From NCBI GenBank assembly GCA_942492905.1, contig OW818657.1:1364001-1428000 (forward strand): a stretch of DNA of 64,000 bases, given 5' to 3'. Positions 27,506 to 35,114 of the stretch are shown piece by piece. A program made the translations under genes and the position numbers. The DNA comes from CAIZWU01 sp942492905 (lineage in GTDB: Bacteria > Verrucomicrobiota > Verrucomicrobiia > Verrucomicrobiales > V1-33). Position 1 is the first letter of the stretch, and each line of letters begins with the position of its first letter. The notes beneath the pieces were generated by a model, which was not told the DNA's origin, did not search any database, and saw only the letters and a list, made by a program, of their open reading frames with translations.

Positions 27506-28018
27506 TCAGACCCCGCAGTCCGTGGTTTCTTCGGGGGCTTCGTTGAGGCGGGGAAGGGCGATGCGGCCGGTGCGGGTGAGATTGATGATGCCGAAGGTGT
27601 CCATCAGCGAGGTGAATTTATCGATCTTCCCGGAGTCGCCGGTGATCTCGATGGTGAGCACGGTGCGGCCCACATCGATGATTTTGGCGCGGAAGAGCTG
27701 GCAGATTTCGATCACCTCGGCGCGGCTCTGGCGGTCCACTTTGACCTGGAGGAGCACCAATTCGCGTCCCACATAGTCGCCTTCGCGGAAATCAATGACC
27801 TGAATGACATCGATCAGTTTGTCGAGCTGCTTGATGATCTGGTTGAGGACATTTTCCTTTTCACTGACCACGATGGTCATGCGGGAAATCTTCGGGTCGT
27901 GGCTGGGGCCGACGTTGAGGCTGCGGATGTTATAGCCGCGGCCGCTGAACATGCCGGCGACGCGGGCGAGCACGCCGAATTTGTTTTCAACGAGGACGGA
28001 AATGGTGTGGAAAGTCAT
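27506..28018 (-). CDS. ilvN: acetolactate synthase small (regulatory) subunit
   Basis: 170 residues from the ATG at 28018. N-terminal ACT domain: TISVLVENKFGVLARVAGMFSG and GYNIRSLNVGPSHDP, with the conserved residues for valine feedback binding at the subunit interface; C-terminal domain begins around residue 80 (GRELVLLQVKV...). The size matches IlvN/IlvH proteins. It regulates the large catalytic subunit, which is normally encoded directly upstream, but here the upstream neighbour is a divergent PEP-CTERM gene, so ilvB must be elsewhere. ilvC follows after about 120 bp and a weak hairpin. In-frame extension upstream to 28348 is spurious. Confidence 0.95.
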   Translation of the reverse strand: MTFHTISVLVENKFGVLARVAGMFSGRGYNIRSLNVGPSHDPKISRMTIVVSEKENVLNQIIKQLDKLIDVIQVIDFREGDYVGRELVLLQVKVDRQSRAEVIEICQLFRAKIIDVGRTVLTIEITGDSGKIDKFTSLMDTFGIINLTRTGRIALPRLNEAPEETTDCGV

Positions 28019-28231
28019 GGTGCGCGGGGACCCGGTGGACCGGGAAAAAGAGCGTGGAGATTCCTCCGCTCTTTCCCAGCGGTCAATGCGGATTTTTACC
28101 CGGTCAACGCGCACGGTTGGGAGAACCGGAGGCCTCCCCATAATAGGTGGGGAAGCAGGAATAATGTTTGTCGGGCGGGGAGAAGTCTGCTTTAACAGTC
28201 CTTTGGTTCCTTGTTCCCTTTTGTCCCGCTT

Positions 28232-29185
28232 ATGAAAGCCACTTCCATCGCCTTGTCCCTCGCCGTGTTCCTGCCCGGGCTTTCCTGCCGCACCGATGCG
28301 GCTTTGACGACTTATGGGCCGGATGCCAACACCCAGTATTTGTTCCACTTCGATGAAGCGGCCGGTTCCAGTGTGGCCGCGAATGCCGGAGCCACGGGAT
28401 TCAGTGCGGTTTCCTACAGTGGGAATACCTATGCGGGCGACGGGTTGAATCAGCCTACGGTGACCAACGTTCTGGGAGCCACCGGCTATGGCGGTTTTGG
28501 CAACGCGGCCAACGTCTCAGCGAATAACCTTGGCCTTGGGGTGGACCGGGATGCTTCCGGCGCCTTCATGATGGGCGACAATGCCCCGGTCAGTCCGGAC
28601 CAATTTTTGGACCACAGCACGATTTTCGGGGCCGGCAATGTCTTCACCCTGGATGCGATGGTGAATGTCCCTTCCATCACTTCCGGAAACCGCCACATCG
28701 TCAGCACCGATAGCAATGCAGGCAACGCGGACCGCGGTCTGCAGTTCCGCATCACCGGTGACGGCCGGCTCGAATTCAATTACATCGGCGTCAATACCAG
28801 CTCGGTGTTTGCGCCGATTCCGACCACCGGGGACCATGCCTTCGTGGCCAATGAGTGGTTCCATGTGGCGTTATCCTACGATGGGACGAATGCGAGTTTT
28901 TACTGGACGCGGGTGAATCCGTCCTTCACTGCCGCCAACCCGGTGGGCACTCCGGTGGCGGAAGGGGTGGATCTCAACGACGACATGCTCCTGGTCATCG
29001 GCAACGAAGGCCGGGCCACCGGAACACCTGCCTCCGCGGAAGGTCTGGTTGGTCTGATCGACGAAGTGCGCATCAGCAATGTGGTGAGGACGGCCGGACA
29101 ATTCATCTTCGTGCCGGAGCCCTCGGCGGCGGTGCTGGGCGGGATGGGGCTGCTGGCCCTGCTGCGCCGGAGGACCCGCCAGTGA
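28232..29185 (+). CDS. LamG-domain PEP-CTERM protein
   Basis: 317 residues from the ATG at 28232 (MKATSIALSLAVFLPGLSC, signal peptide). The middle is a concanavalin A-like/LamG fold: YLFHFDEAAGSSVAANAGAT, FTLDAMVNVPSITSGNRHIV, GLQFRITGDGRLEFN, WFHVALSYDGTNASFYW and GLVGLIDEVRISNVVRTAGQ, the last being the usual closing strand. The C-terminus FVPEPSAAVLGGMGLLALLRRR is a complete PEP-CTERM signal (VPEP, hydrophobic span, basic cluster), so the protein should be exported and processed by exosortase, probably into the extracellular matrix. No exosortase gene is in the window. Divergent from ilvN, 213 bp between starts. Confidence 0.9.
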   Translation: MKATSIALSLAVFLPGLSCRTDAALTTYGPDANTQYLFHFDEAAGSSVAANAGATGFSAVSYSGNTYAGDGLNQPTVTNVLGATGYGGFGNAANVSANNLGLGVDRDASGAFMMGDNAPVSPDQFLDHSTIFGAGNVFTLDAMVNVPSITSGNRHIVSTDSNAGNADRGLQFRITGDGRLEFNYIGVNTSSVFAPIPTTGDHAFVANEWFHVALSYDGTNASFYWTRVNPSFTAANPVGTPVAEGVDLNDDMLLVIGNEGRATGTPASAEGLVGLIDEVRISNVVRTAGQFIFVPEPSAAVLGGMGLLALLRRRTRQ

Positions 29186-29365
29186 TCGCTCCGGGGCTGG
29201 TCTTCATGGATGGGGAACCTCTACAAGGAGATCGTATGGGACCTGGGGATCGGGGTGGAGACCGTGCGCACCCACCTGCATAACATTTACACCAAACTGC
29301 AGGTCCGCACCCGGACCGAGGCCGTGGTGAAGTATTTGGGAGGTCCTGAGGCCACCGGACGGTGA
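29186..29365 (+). pseudogene. remnant of a LuxR/NarL-type response regulator (HTH C-terminus only)
   Basis: The frame is open from just after the PEP-CTERM stop; the first ATG is at 29210 and yields 51 residues. The translation has NLYKEIVWDLGIGVETVRTH and IYTKLQVRTRTEAVVKYL, an almost intact recognition-helix half of a LuxR-type HTH. The start of the HTH (L-S-P-R-E motif) and the whole receiver domain are missing: the similarity begins abruptly at the position equivalent to G-x-LYKEI. It is too short to fold as a full HTH (about 65 residues). The stop is directly adjacent to the convergent stop of the Lgt-like gene. Most likely a truncated relic rather than a working gene. Confidence 0.7.
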
Positions 29366-30097
29366 TCAGCCATGGATCGGTCCGGAATGACCGGTTTGGC
29401 GGGCGCGGTGACGCCAGGCAAGGATGGCGGCCAAAGCGAGGGCGAGGGCGGCTATTTGATAGACCGTCAGTCCTCCGGGGAGCCACGGAGGCGACGGGGT
29501 GGCGCGGTGGAACTCGTGCCAGAAACGGAAAATGCCATAGCTGATCAGATAAAGATGGAAGCGCTGACCCCGGAGAGCGTGGAATTTCTGCAGGGTGAGG
29601 GCCAGGCTGAGGAAGAGGAGCTGGAAGAGGAGTTCCAAGTGGGCAGCGGGCCAGCGGAGGGTGCCCGCGGCATCGGTCAGGGCGGGACTGGAGCCGGGAG
29701 GGCAGACTGCTCCGGGGCAGCACCCCTGCGCGATGCAGCCGAGGCGACCGAGGGCGCAGCCCAGAGGCACTACGAGGGCGAACCAGTCGCCGGTGGTTTG
29801 ACGGAGGCCGCTGAGTTTTTTGACTCCTTCGACGGCGAGCCAACCGCCGATGAGACCGCCAAGGATGGTTTTGCCAGCCGCGAGCCGGAGCCAGCGGTCA
29901 GGCTGGGGCCAGTCGTGCCAGCCTTCAGCGAGGAAGTAGAGGGCTTTGGCCCCGATCATGGCGCCGAGGAGGGCTGCCATGTAGAGGTGGAAGAGGGTGC
30001 GGTCCCGGCGGGCCAGCCGCCACCAGAGCAGCAGGCTGAGACAAATGCCGGCGATCATCCAGGCGCGGTAGGGGGACGACCAGTTGAAGTCGGGCAT
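29366..30097 (-). CDS. Lgt-like membrane protein (divergent prolipoprotein diacylglyceryl transferase paralogue)
   Basis: 243 residues, shorter than classical Lgt (about 260-300). Seven or so membrane helices are visible, and the Lgt fold is recognisable in GKTILGGLIGGWLAVEGVKK, VVPLGCALGRLGCIAQGCCPG and YGIFRFWHEFHR. Key residues differ from E. coli Lgt: the essential His of the HGGLIG motif is Leu (ILGGLIG), and in GRIGNFINGE the Asn residues are replaced (GRLGCIAQGCC), while the Arg is kept. It is therefore unlikely to be the housekeeping Lgt and may act on another lipid or protein substrate. It begins 29 bp after the stop of the radical SAM gene, in the same operon. Confidence 0.82.
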   Translation of the reverse strand: MPDFNWSSPYRAWMIAGICLSLLLWWRLARRDRTLFHLYMAALLGAMIGAKALYFLAEGWHDWPQPDRWLRLAAGKTILGGLIGGWLAVEGVKKLSGLRQTTGDWFALVVPLGCALGRLGCIAQGCCPGAVCPPGSSPALTDAAGTLRWPAAHLELLFQLLFLSLALTLQKFHALRGQRFHLYLISYGIFRFWHEFHRATPSPPWLPGGLTVYQIAALALALAAILAWRHRARQTGHSGPIHG

Positions 30098-30126
30098 GGG
30101 AGCGGAGGTCGTCGTCCGGCAGTTGA

Positions 30127-31647
30127 CTATGGTGCTGGGAGGGTGTCGGGAAAGTTGCTGTAATAGCGGCAGAAACTATCTAATTTTCCGTCAGGGCGGA
30201 TCACGTGGGTGCAGCAGCGGTCGATGCGGTCTTCGTCCCAGGTCCAGGCGTCCATGAAGGGCTTGATCATGATGCGGAAGGTGTGGCTGCTGCCGATTTC
30301 GAGGTCGTGGAGGAGTTGGCCCAGCGGCTCGTTTTCGCAGCCGCATTGGGCGAGGTCGGCCAAGGTGTAGTGGATTTTGTCCTGGAGGAATCCTTGGAGT
30401 TTGGCGAAATCGAGGAACTCGCTGAGGGGGCGGAGGCTGCCGTCCGGGAGGCGGAAGAGGTAACCGAGGGTGGCGCAGTTGGGGTCGCCGCAGGGGAGGG
30501 GCGTGAAGTCGTCGTAGGTCAGCTGGCCGGTGGATTGTTCGACGGCCGCGATGATGAGGTCGGCGGTATTGAGCCGGTGGGCGGAAGGCGCAGGATCGCC
30601 GCGTCCACTGCCGAAGACGGGCTGCAGGGTGATGCCGTGGATGTGAGGCTGGCGCAGGCCGAACTGGATGGTTTCCCAAAGGCCGGGGAGATTGTCAGGA
30701 GTGACGGTCATGGCGAGGGTGACCGGGATTTTGGCGGCCGCGCAATGGGCCAGGGCCTGGGATTTGAGGGCGCGCAGGTCGGTGCCGCGCAGGGCTTGCT
30801 GGCCGGGCTCGTGGATGCCGTCGAACTGGAGATAGATCTGGAGGCCGCCCTTGGTGAAGAGTTTCCCCAGCGCGGCGGCGAAGGCGGGATCGCGGGCCAG
30901 TTTGACGCCGTTGGTGTTGATCAGGAGATAGTCGATGCCGGGGTGCCCGCGGGCCCAGGCGAGGAGTTCGAAGAGTTCGGGATGCAGGGTGGGTTCGCCG
31001 CCGGAAAGCTGGAGGATTTCGATTTTACCTTTGCGGGCGATGACGCCTTCGATGCGGGATTGGAGGTCAGGGAGCGGCACGGCATCCACCGCACCATCCT
31101 GGGGGCGCGGGGAATTGGCGTAACAGGTGGGACAGGCAAGATTGCAGGAATGGACGATCTCGATGAGGGCGAGACAGGTGGAGAGGGTTTCAAAGGGGCC
31201 CTCTGCACGCCCGGCGGCGTTTTTGCCCAGGGTGGCCGCGGGGCCGCAGCCGCAACTACTGCCGCAGCGGTTAGAGTCGCTGCCGAGGGAGAGCCAGTGG
31301 AAGCGGGCATCGCTGGCGATACAGGCTTCGTGAAATCCATGGTCCAGACAGGTGCGCTCCAGCATCACGCGGGCGGGAGACTCGTCCGTGCGGGTGACCT
31401 GGGCAGGGACGGAGGCGTGGCAGACGGGGCAGCGGCTACGGGTTTGTTTGAGGACCGTGCGGTTAGAAATTGCAGTAGGCTTGGAGAAGGGCGAGAATGA
31501 GGAGCCAGCCGCCGATGATCCAGAGGATGAGACGAATGAGCGTTCGGAGACAGTTCCTGTCGGGAGGGGACCGGTAATACTGCGGGTCTTCGTAAAGCCA
31601 GCGGGAAGGCTGAAGCGGCTTGGGGGCAGGGGGGTCGTCTTTTTCAT
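30127..31647 (-). CDS. radical SAM enzyme of the MJ0619/tetraether-synthase (COG1964-like) type
   Basis: About 506 residues from the ATG at 31647, but the 5' end is doubtful: residues 1-65 are Ser/Pro-rich, overlap a better-looking small ORF in another frame, and no ATG/GTG/TTG exists between them and the first conserved motif. Conserved N-terminal Cys element: SRCPVC at 71-76 and RTCLDHGF near 100-105. Radical SAM cluster motif SCNLACPTC with C168, C172, C175; then LQLSGGEPTLHPELFE and LLINTNGV. C-terminal Cys clusters (PCGDPNC, CGCENEP, RCCTHV, SFCRYY) suggest auxiliary metal centres. This matches the layout of archaeal Tes/MJ0619. It is followed by the Lgt-like gene. Activity unknown. Confidence 0.82.
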   Translation of the reverse strand: MKKTTPLPPSRFSLPAGFTKTRSITGPLPTGTVSERSFVSSSGSSAAGSSFSPFSKPTAISNRTVLKQTRSRCPVCHASVPAQVTRTDESPARVMLERTCLDHGFHEACIASDARFHWLSLGSDSNRCGSSCGCGPAATLGKNAAGRAEGPFETLSTCLALIEIVHSCNLACPTCYANSPRPQDGAVDAVPLPDLQSRIEGVIARKGKIEILQLSGGEPTLHPELFELLAWARGHPGIDYLLINTNGVKLARDPAFAAALGKLFTKGGLQIYLQFDGIHEPGQQALRGTDLRALKSQALAHCAAAKIPVTLAMTVTPDNLPGLWETIQFGLRQPHIHGITLQPVFGSGRGDPAPSAHRLNTADLIIAAVEQSTGQLTYDDFTPLPCGDPNCATLGYLFRLPDGSLRPLSEFLDFAKLQGFLQDKIHYTLADLAQCGCENEPLGQLLHDLEIGSSHTFRIMIKPFMDAWTWDEDRIDRCCTHVIRPDGKLDSFCRYYSNFPDTLPAP

Positions 31648-31663
31648 GAATGGCACCAGTCAA
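31463..31663 (-). CDS. small single-pass membrane protein upstream of the radical SAM gene
   Basis: 66 residues from a TTG start at 31663, no ATG available. The protein has a proline-rich polar N-terminus (PSRWLYEDPQYYRSPPDRN) and a clear C-terminal transmembrane helix (LIRLILWIIGGWLLILALL). Its third-codon-position GC is higher than that of the competing radical SAM frame over the same bases, and its composition is far more protein-like, so I consider it the real coding frame here. It ends just before the conserved part of the radical SAM protein begins; a +1 shift at 31463 would join the two. It could be a separate anchor peptide, or the N-terminus of the enzyme disrupted by a frameshift. 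Confidence 0.55.
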   Translation of the reverse strand: MTGAIHEKDDPPAPKPLQPSRWLYEDPQYYRSPPDRNCLRTLIRLILWIIGGWLLILALLQAYCNF

Positions 31664-31756
31664 TGTGGCAGCCTGTCAGGGGCGCCTTGATTTTGCATCC
31701 ATCATTATCGGAAAAATCGATGATGCGGACAGGCGGCCAGGTGATATGAAGCAAAG

Positions 31757-32137
31757 ATGCCATACACGCCACCATCCTCTTCCCCGGGGCCGCCTCCTTT
31801 GCTGCCGCCGGGTCCAAAGAAGAGGTCTTTCCAGAAACGGCTGATGTGGACACCGCTTTGGTTTTTGGTGGGTCTGGTGCCGGTGTGCCTGGCGGCGGCG
31901 ATGTCGAGTGCGATGAATTTGGATTTCGGTTTCCTCATCCTGGTGGCGCTCACGGTACTGGCGGTTTCCTACTATATTTACCGGTGGCTGGTAGCGGGAC
32001 TGGATTGGCCCTTACAACGGCAAAAAGTCATGGCCTGGGTGGGAGTGCCGTTGGTGGTGGTGGCGTGGGGAGCCTTTTTGTTTGGAGTGCTGTTCGCGAT
32101 TTGCGGGATCATGGGAGCAGGGAGCGGGTTTCATTGA
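31757..32137 (+). CDS. small membrane protein, unknown function
   Basis: 126 residues. A Pro-rich basic N-terminus (PPSSSPGPPPLLPPGPKKRS) precedes three hydrophobic segments: WFLVGLVPVCLAAAMSSAM, FGFLILVALTVLAVSYYIY and VGVPLVVVAWGAFLFGVLFA. The start ATG at 31757 is the first in frame. It is divergent from the radical SAM operon, 93 bp between the starts, so the two may share a control region. I do not recognise the family. Similar Pro-rich-plus-three-helix small proteins are frequent in verrucomicrobial genomes. Confidence 0.7.
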   Translation: MPYTPPSSSPGPPPLLPPGPKKRSFQKRLMWTPLWFLVGLVPVCLAAAMSSAMNLDFGFLILVALTVLAVSYYIYRWLVAGLDWPLQRQKVMAWVGVPLVVVAWGAFLFGVLFAICGIMGAGSGFH

Positions 32138-32287
32138 TGAATTCCGCATCTGGAATGGAGCCCTCATGCACCTTGGCGTGGTCAGGGGAGGCCAGGGCCT
32201 GAAAAAGCAGGGCACTCCTGTCTTTGCTTGCCATCGGGTAGTAAATTTGGACATAGTGACGGCTCAACCTGAAACCTTATAACTGTC

Positions 32288-33280
32288 ATGTCCTCCCTGA
32301 TCGATTCAGTTGTTTCACACATCACTCCGGCCCTGATGGGGCAAATCTCCAAAGCGCTGGGAGCTGATGAATCAGCCGTCTCCAATGCTCTCCGAAATCT
32401 GGCGGCACTCCTGCTCACCGGTGCGGCTCGCAAGGCCGGGGAGCCTGCCGGGGCCGCCGCGCTGCACCATGCATTGGCTGAACACAAGGAGCGGGGCTTT
32501 TTTGACATGCTCAAAGGGGCGTTCGGGGGTTCCATTGGGCAGACCGGAGCGGATCAGATCCAGGCCCTGCTTGGGGTGGGGGTCAATTCCATGGTTGGCA
32601 CGCTCGCCCGCAAATCAGGTTTCAATCTCTCCCCGTTGCTTGGACTGGTGACTCCGGCGCTGACGCATTCCTTGTCCGCCACGGTCCGGGAAAAAGGACT
32701 CGATGCCGCGGGTCTGGGTGCGTGGTTGAGTCAGGAGGCCAGGGAATTCGAGGCCGATCCTGCGAACGCGGCCACCGTCTCATTGCTGCGAGAAGTTGCT
32801 GCGGCCGGGGCTGGGGCGGAGTTGTTGCGTCAGGATTATCCGGATGAGGAATGGAGGGCGGTGCGGATCGCCCCCACGGCGGCCCTGCTGCTGGTGGCTA
32901 CAGCGTCACCTTCCGGTCCGATGGGCGCCATGAAGGAGATGGCTGCGGCCAGCCATTCGCTCAACGAAAGCCTCAAACACGTGGAGCCGGTCTCCTTGCT
33001 CGGGGCCGCGTTTGGTACTGGAATGACCGGCACCGAGATTGAGGGAATCCGGGCCGAAGGCCGCTCCAATGAGGCCCTGCTGGCCATGATCAAAAAGGGT
33101 TATGAAACGGTGGGCCGGCGCAACCCGCCCGAGGCCGCGGCCTATCGCCAGATGATCCTCGATGGGGCGAAAAAACTGGCGGAAGCGACCACCGACGGCG
33201 GTTTTCTCGGTTTTGGAGCGAAGTTGGTGAGTGACCGCGAGGCGGCAGCTCTCCAACAAATCGAGGGGGCGCTGGCCTGA
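32288..33280 (+). CDS. DUF937 family protein
   Basis: 330 residues. The first 150 residues match the DUF937/YidB-like all-helical pattern: LIDSVVSHITPALMGQISKA, VSNALRNLAALLLTGAARKA, ALHHALAEHKERGFFDMLKG, GVNSMVGTLARKSGF and GLVTPALTHSLSATVREKG. The remainder is helical, Ala-rich and soluble, and ends in EAAALQQIEGALA. No signal peptide is present, so it is probably cytoplasmic. The family function is unknown. It is preceded by 150 bp without a gene and followed after 75 bp by the methyltransferase gene on the same strand, which may be co-transcribed. Confidence 0.75.
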   Translation: MSSLIDSVVSHITPALMGQISKALGADESAVSNALRNLAALLLTGAARKAGEPAGAAALHHALAEHKERGFFDMLKGAFGGSIGQTGADQIQALLGVGVNSMVGTLARKSGFNLSPLLGLVTPALTHSLSATVREKGLDAAGLGAWLSQEAREFEADPANAATVSLLREVAAAGAGAELLRQDYPDEEWRAVRIAPTAALLLVATASPSGPMGAMKEMAAASHSLNESLKHVEPVSLLGAAFGTGMTGTEIEGIRAEGRSNEALLAMIKKGYETVGRRNPPEAAAYRQMILDGAKKLAEATTDGGFLGFGAKLVSDREAAALQQIEGALA

Positions 33281-33355
33281 GCGGGCGCAACGCCTGTCCG
33301 CCGCAGTCAGGGTCAAAAAAATGGATTGTTCCCGCAGGCCGGGGCCGCTTTGGTC

Positions 33356-34075
33356 ATGGCCATGCCGCGCTGCTTTGATCCTGACAATCCGGAACTGATG
33401 GACCGTCCGCAGCCGGTATCGCCGGCGTTGGAGCGGGATCTCGCCAATCTGCGGGGACTGAACCGTTGGTTTGGCGCCTGCCGGATCGTGCGGCGGGTGC
33501 TGGGGCCGGTGTTGCGGGGTGGCGGGACGGTCCGGATTGCGGATTTATGCAGCGGGACAGGCGACCTTCCCCGGTTGATGGTTGACCTGGGGAGGCAGCA
33601 GGGGACGGAGGTGCAGGTGGAAGCGGTGGAGGGCCACCCCGCGACTTGGGAAATCGGCCGGAAATTTTGTGAGGATGAAACTGGGATTTCCTTCGTCCAT
33701 GCGGATGTGAGGACGTGGGAGCCGGAGAGGCAGCCGGATTGGGTGGTGTGCTCCCTCGCCCTGCATCATTTCACGATGGAGGATGCGATTGGGATCCTGA
33801 CGAAAATGCGGAGGGTGGCGCGTTGCGGAGTGTTGCTGGCGGATCTGGAACGCAGCTGGTGGGCTACGGCGGGGATTTATGCAGCGTCCGTGTTTTACCG
33901 TGAGCCCATGACGGTGGAGGATATGAGGCGGTCCGCCCGGGCGGCGTTTTCCTGGGAGGAACTCCGGGAAATGACAACGGCGGCCGGCTGGGAAAGCGGG
34001 CGGCAAAGGCGGTTCTGGTATGGCCGGCAGGCCGTCTGGGAGGCGTGGGGGAAGCCTGAAATGCAAAATTGCTGA
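33356..34075 (+). CDS. class I SAM-dependent methyltransferase
   Basis: 239 residues from the ATG at 33356 (an ATG two codons downstream is equally possible; upstream in-frame residues are not conserved-looking). Motif I is IADLCSGTGDLPRLM, the acidic end of strand 2 is QVEAVEGHP, motif II-like region ISFVHADVRTWEPE, and post-motif DWVVCSLALHHFTMEDA. This resembles UbiE/type-11 methyltransferases of unknown substrate, often found with polyketide or isoprenoid genes. ispE starts 52 bp downstream on the same strand. Substrate not determinable. Confidence 0.85.
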   Translation: MAMPRCFDPDNPELMDRPQPVSPALERDLANLRGLNRWFGACRIVRRVLGPVLRGGGTVRIADLCSGTGDLPRLMVDLGRQQGTEVQVEAVEGHPATWEIGRKFCEDETGISFVHADVRTWEPERQPDWVVCSLALHHFTMEDAIGILTKMRRVARCGVLLADLERSWWATAGIYAASVFYREPMTVEDMRRSARAAFSWEELREMTTAAGWESGRQRRFWYGRQAVWEAWGKPEMQNC

Positions 34076-34127
34076 AAATGGAATGTTGAAGGCCGGCCGG
34101 GGAACGGCTAACGCTGGAGGTTGCCAC

Positions 34128-35072
34128 ATGCCGCTCACCTCTTCTGTTCCCCCGCCCCGTTCCCTTTCTTTGTTGGCCCCCGCCAAGATCAACCTGTGGC
34201 TGAGGGTGCTGGGGCGGCGGGAGGATGGGTTTCATGAGCTGGAGACGCGCCTGGCCCCGCTGGAATTGTGTGACCGGCTGACCTTGACGGCCGACCCGGC
34301 GCTGCCCCACGGGGAGATTGCCTTCAGTTGCGATGACACGTCGGTTCCTGCCGATGGATCGAATCTGGTGGTGAAGGCGGTGCGGGCGCTGGAGCCGGTC
34401 ACGGGGAAACTGCCGGGGATGCGGCTGCATTTGGAGAAACGGATTCCGCACGGGGCGGGGTTGGGTGGAGGCAGCAGTGATGCTGCCGCCGCGCTGCGGT
34501 TGGTGCGGGCGGCGTTTTGTCAGGATTTGAGTGATGGAGTGCTGCAGGCAGCGGCGGCGGAGGTGGGGTCGGATGTGCCATTTTTCCTCCTGGGCGGGGT
34601 GGCGGATGGGACCGGGCGGGGGGAACAGGTGGTGGCGGTGCCGGAATTTCCGGCCACCCCGCGGGTGCTCCTGGTCAAGCTGCCGTTTGGCATTCCGACT
34701 CCATGGGCCTACCAACAGTGGAAGGACGCCTTGGAAGTTCCGGGATTGCCTTATGGGCCGCAAGCCACGGCCTGCGGGGAGTTGCGCAATGACCTGGAGC
34801 GCCCCGTTTTTGAAAAATACCAAGTGCTGGGACACCTGAAAGCCTTGCTGCTGGCCATGCCTGGCGTGTCGGCCGCGCTCATGTCCGGCAGCGGGTCCAC
34901 GGTGTTTGCGTTGCTGGGGGATTCGGTTGATCTGGCGGCCGTGAAAGCTGCCGTGAACGAGGAAGTGGGTCATGAGGTGCAAATCATCGTCACGCGGCTG
35001 CGGCCTGGAGCCCACCCCATTGCGGAGCCAGCCGACTTTTCCTCCCTGCCTGCAACAGACGTTGCGCTTTAA
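34128..35072 (+). CDS. ispE: 4-diphosphocytidyl-2-C-methyl-D-erythritol kinase
   Basis: 314 residues from the ATG at 34128, preceded by a good ribosome-binding site (GGAGG, 8 bases upstream); the frame is open further upstream inside the preceding gene but that is not coding. GHMP kinase of the non-mevalonate isoprenoid pathway: phosphorylates CDP-methylerythritol at O-2 using ATP. Signatures: LLAPAKINLWLRVLGRREDGF (in part: PAKINLWLRV, DGFHELETRL), the GHMP glycine loop PHGAGLGGGSSDAAAAL at about 107-123, and C-terminal ALMSGSGSTVFALL. Cytoplasmic. Followed after about 40 bp by a zinc-ribbon membrane protein gene. Confidence 0.97.
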   Translation: MPLTSSVPPPRSLSLLAPAKINLWLRVLGRREDGFHELETRLAPLELCDRLTLTADPALPHGEIAFSCDDTSVPADGSNLVVKAVRALEPVTGKLPGMRLHLEKRIPHGAGLGGGSSDAAAALRLVRAAFCQDLSDGVLQAAAAEVGSDVPFFLLGGVADGTGRGEQVVAVPEFPATPRVLLVKLPFGIPTPWAYQQWKDALEVPGLPYGPQATACGELRNDLERPVFEKYQVLGHLKALLLAMPGVSAALMSGSGSTVFALLGDSVDLAAVKAAVNEEVGHEVQIIVTRLRPGAHPIAEPADFSSLPATDVAL

Positions 35073-35114
35073 CGTCTTTGGTAGTCTATTCCATCGACCT
35101 CCCCCCTCCGCCAA

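Noticed and set aside
28168..28356. Second possible start region of the LamG PEP-CTERM gene and the overlapping small frames
   Set aside because: The ATG at 28232 gives a proper signal peptide; the seven residues upstream (MFPFVPL) add nothing.
31679..31730. Possible operator (CATCAT ... ATGATG) between the radical SAM operon and the divergent membrane protein gene
   Set aside because: The symmetry is imperfect and short (six bases) with no second copy; chance is likely.
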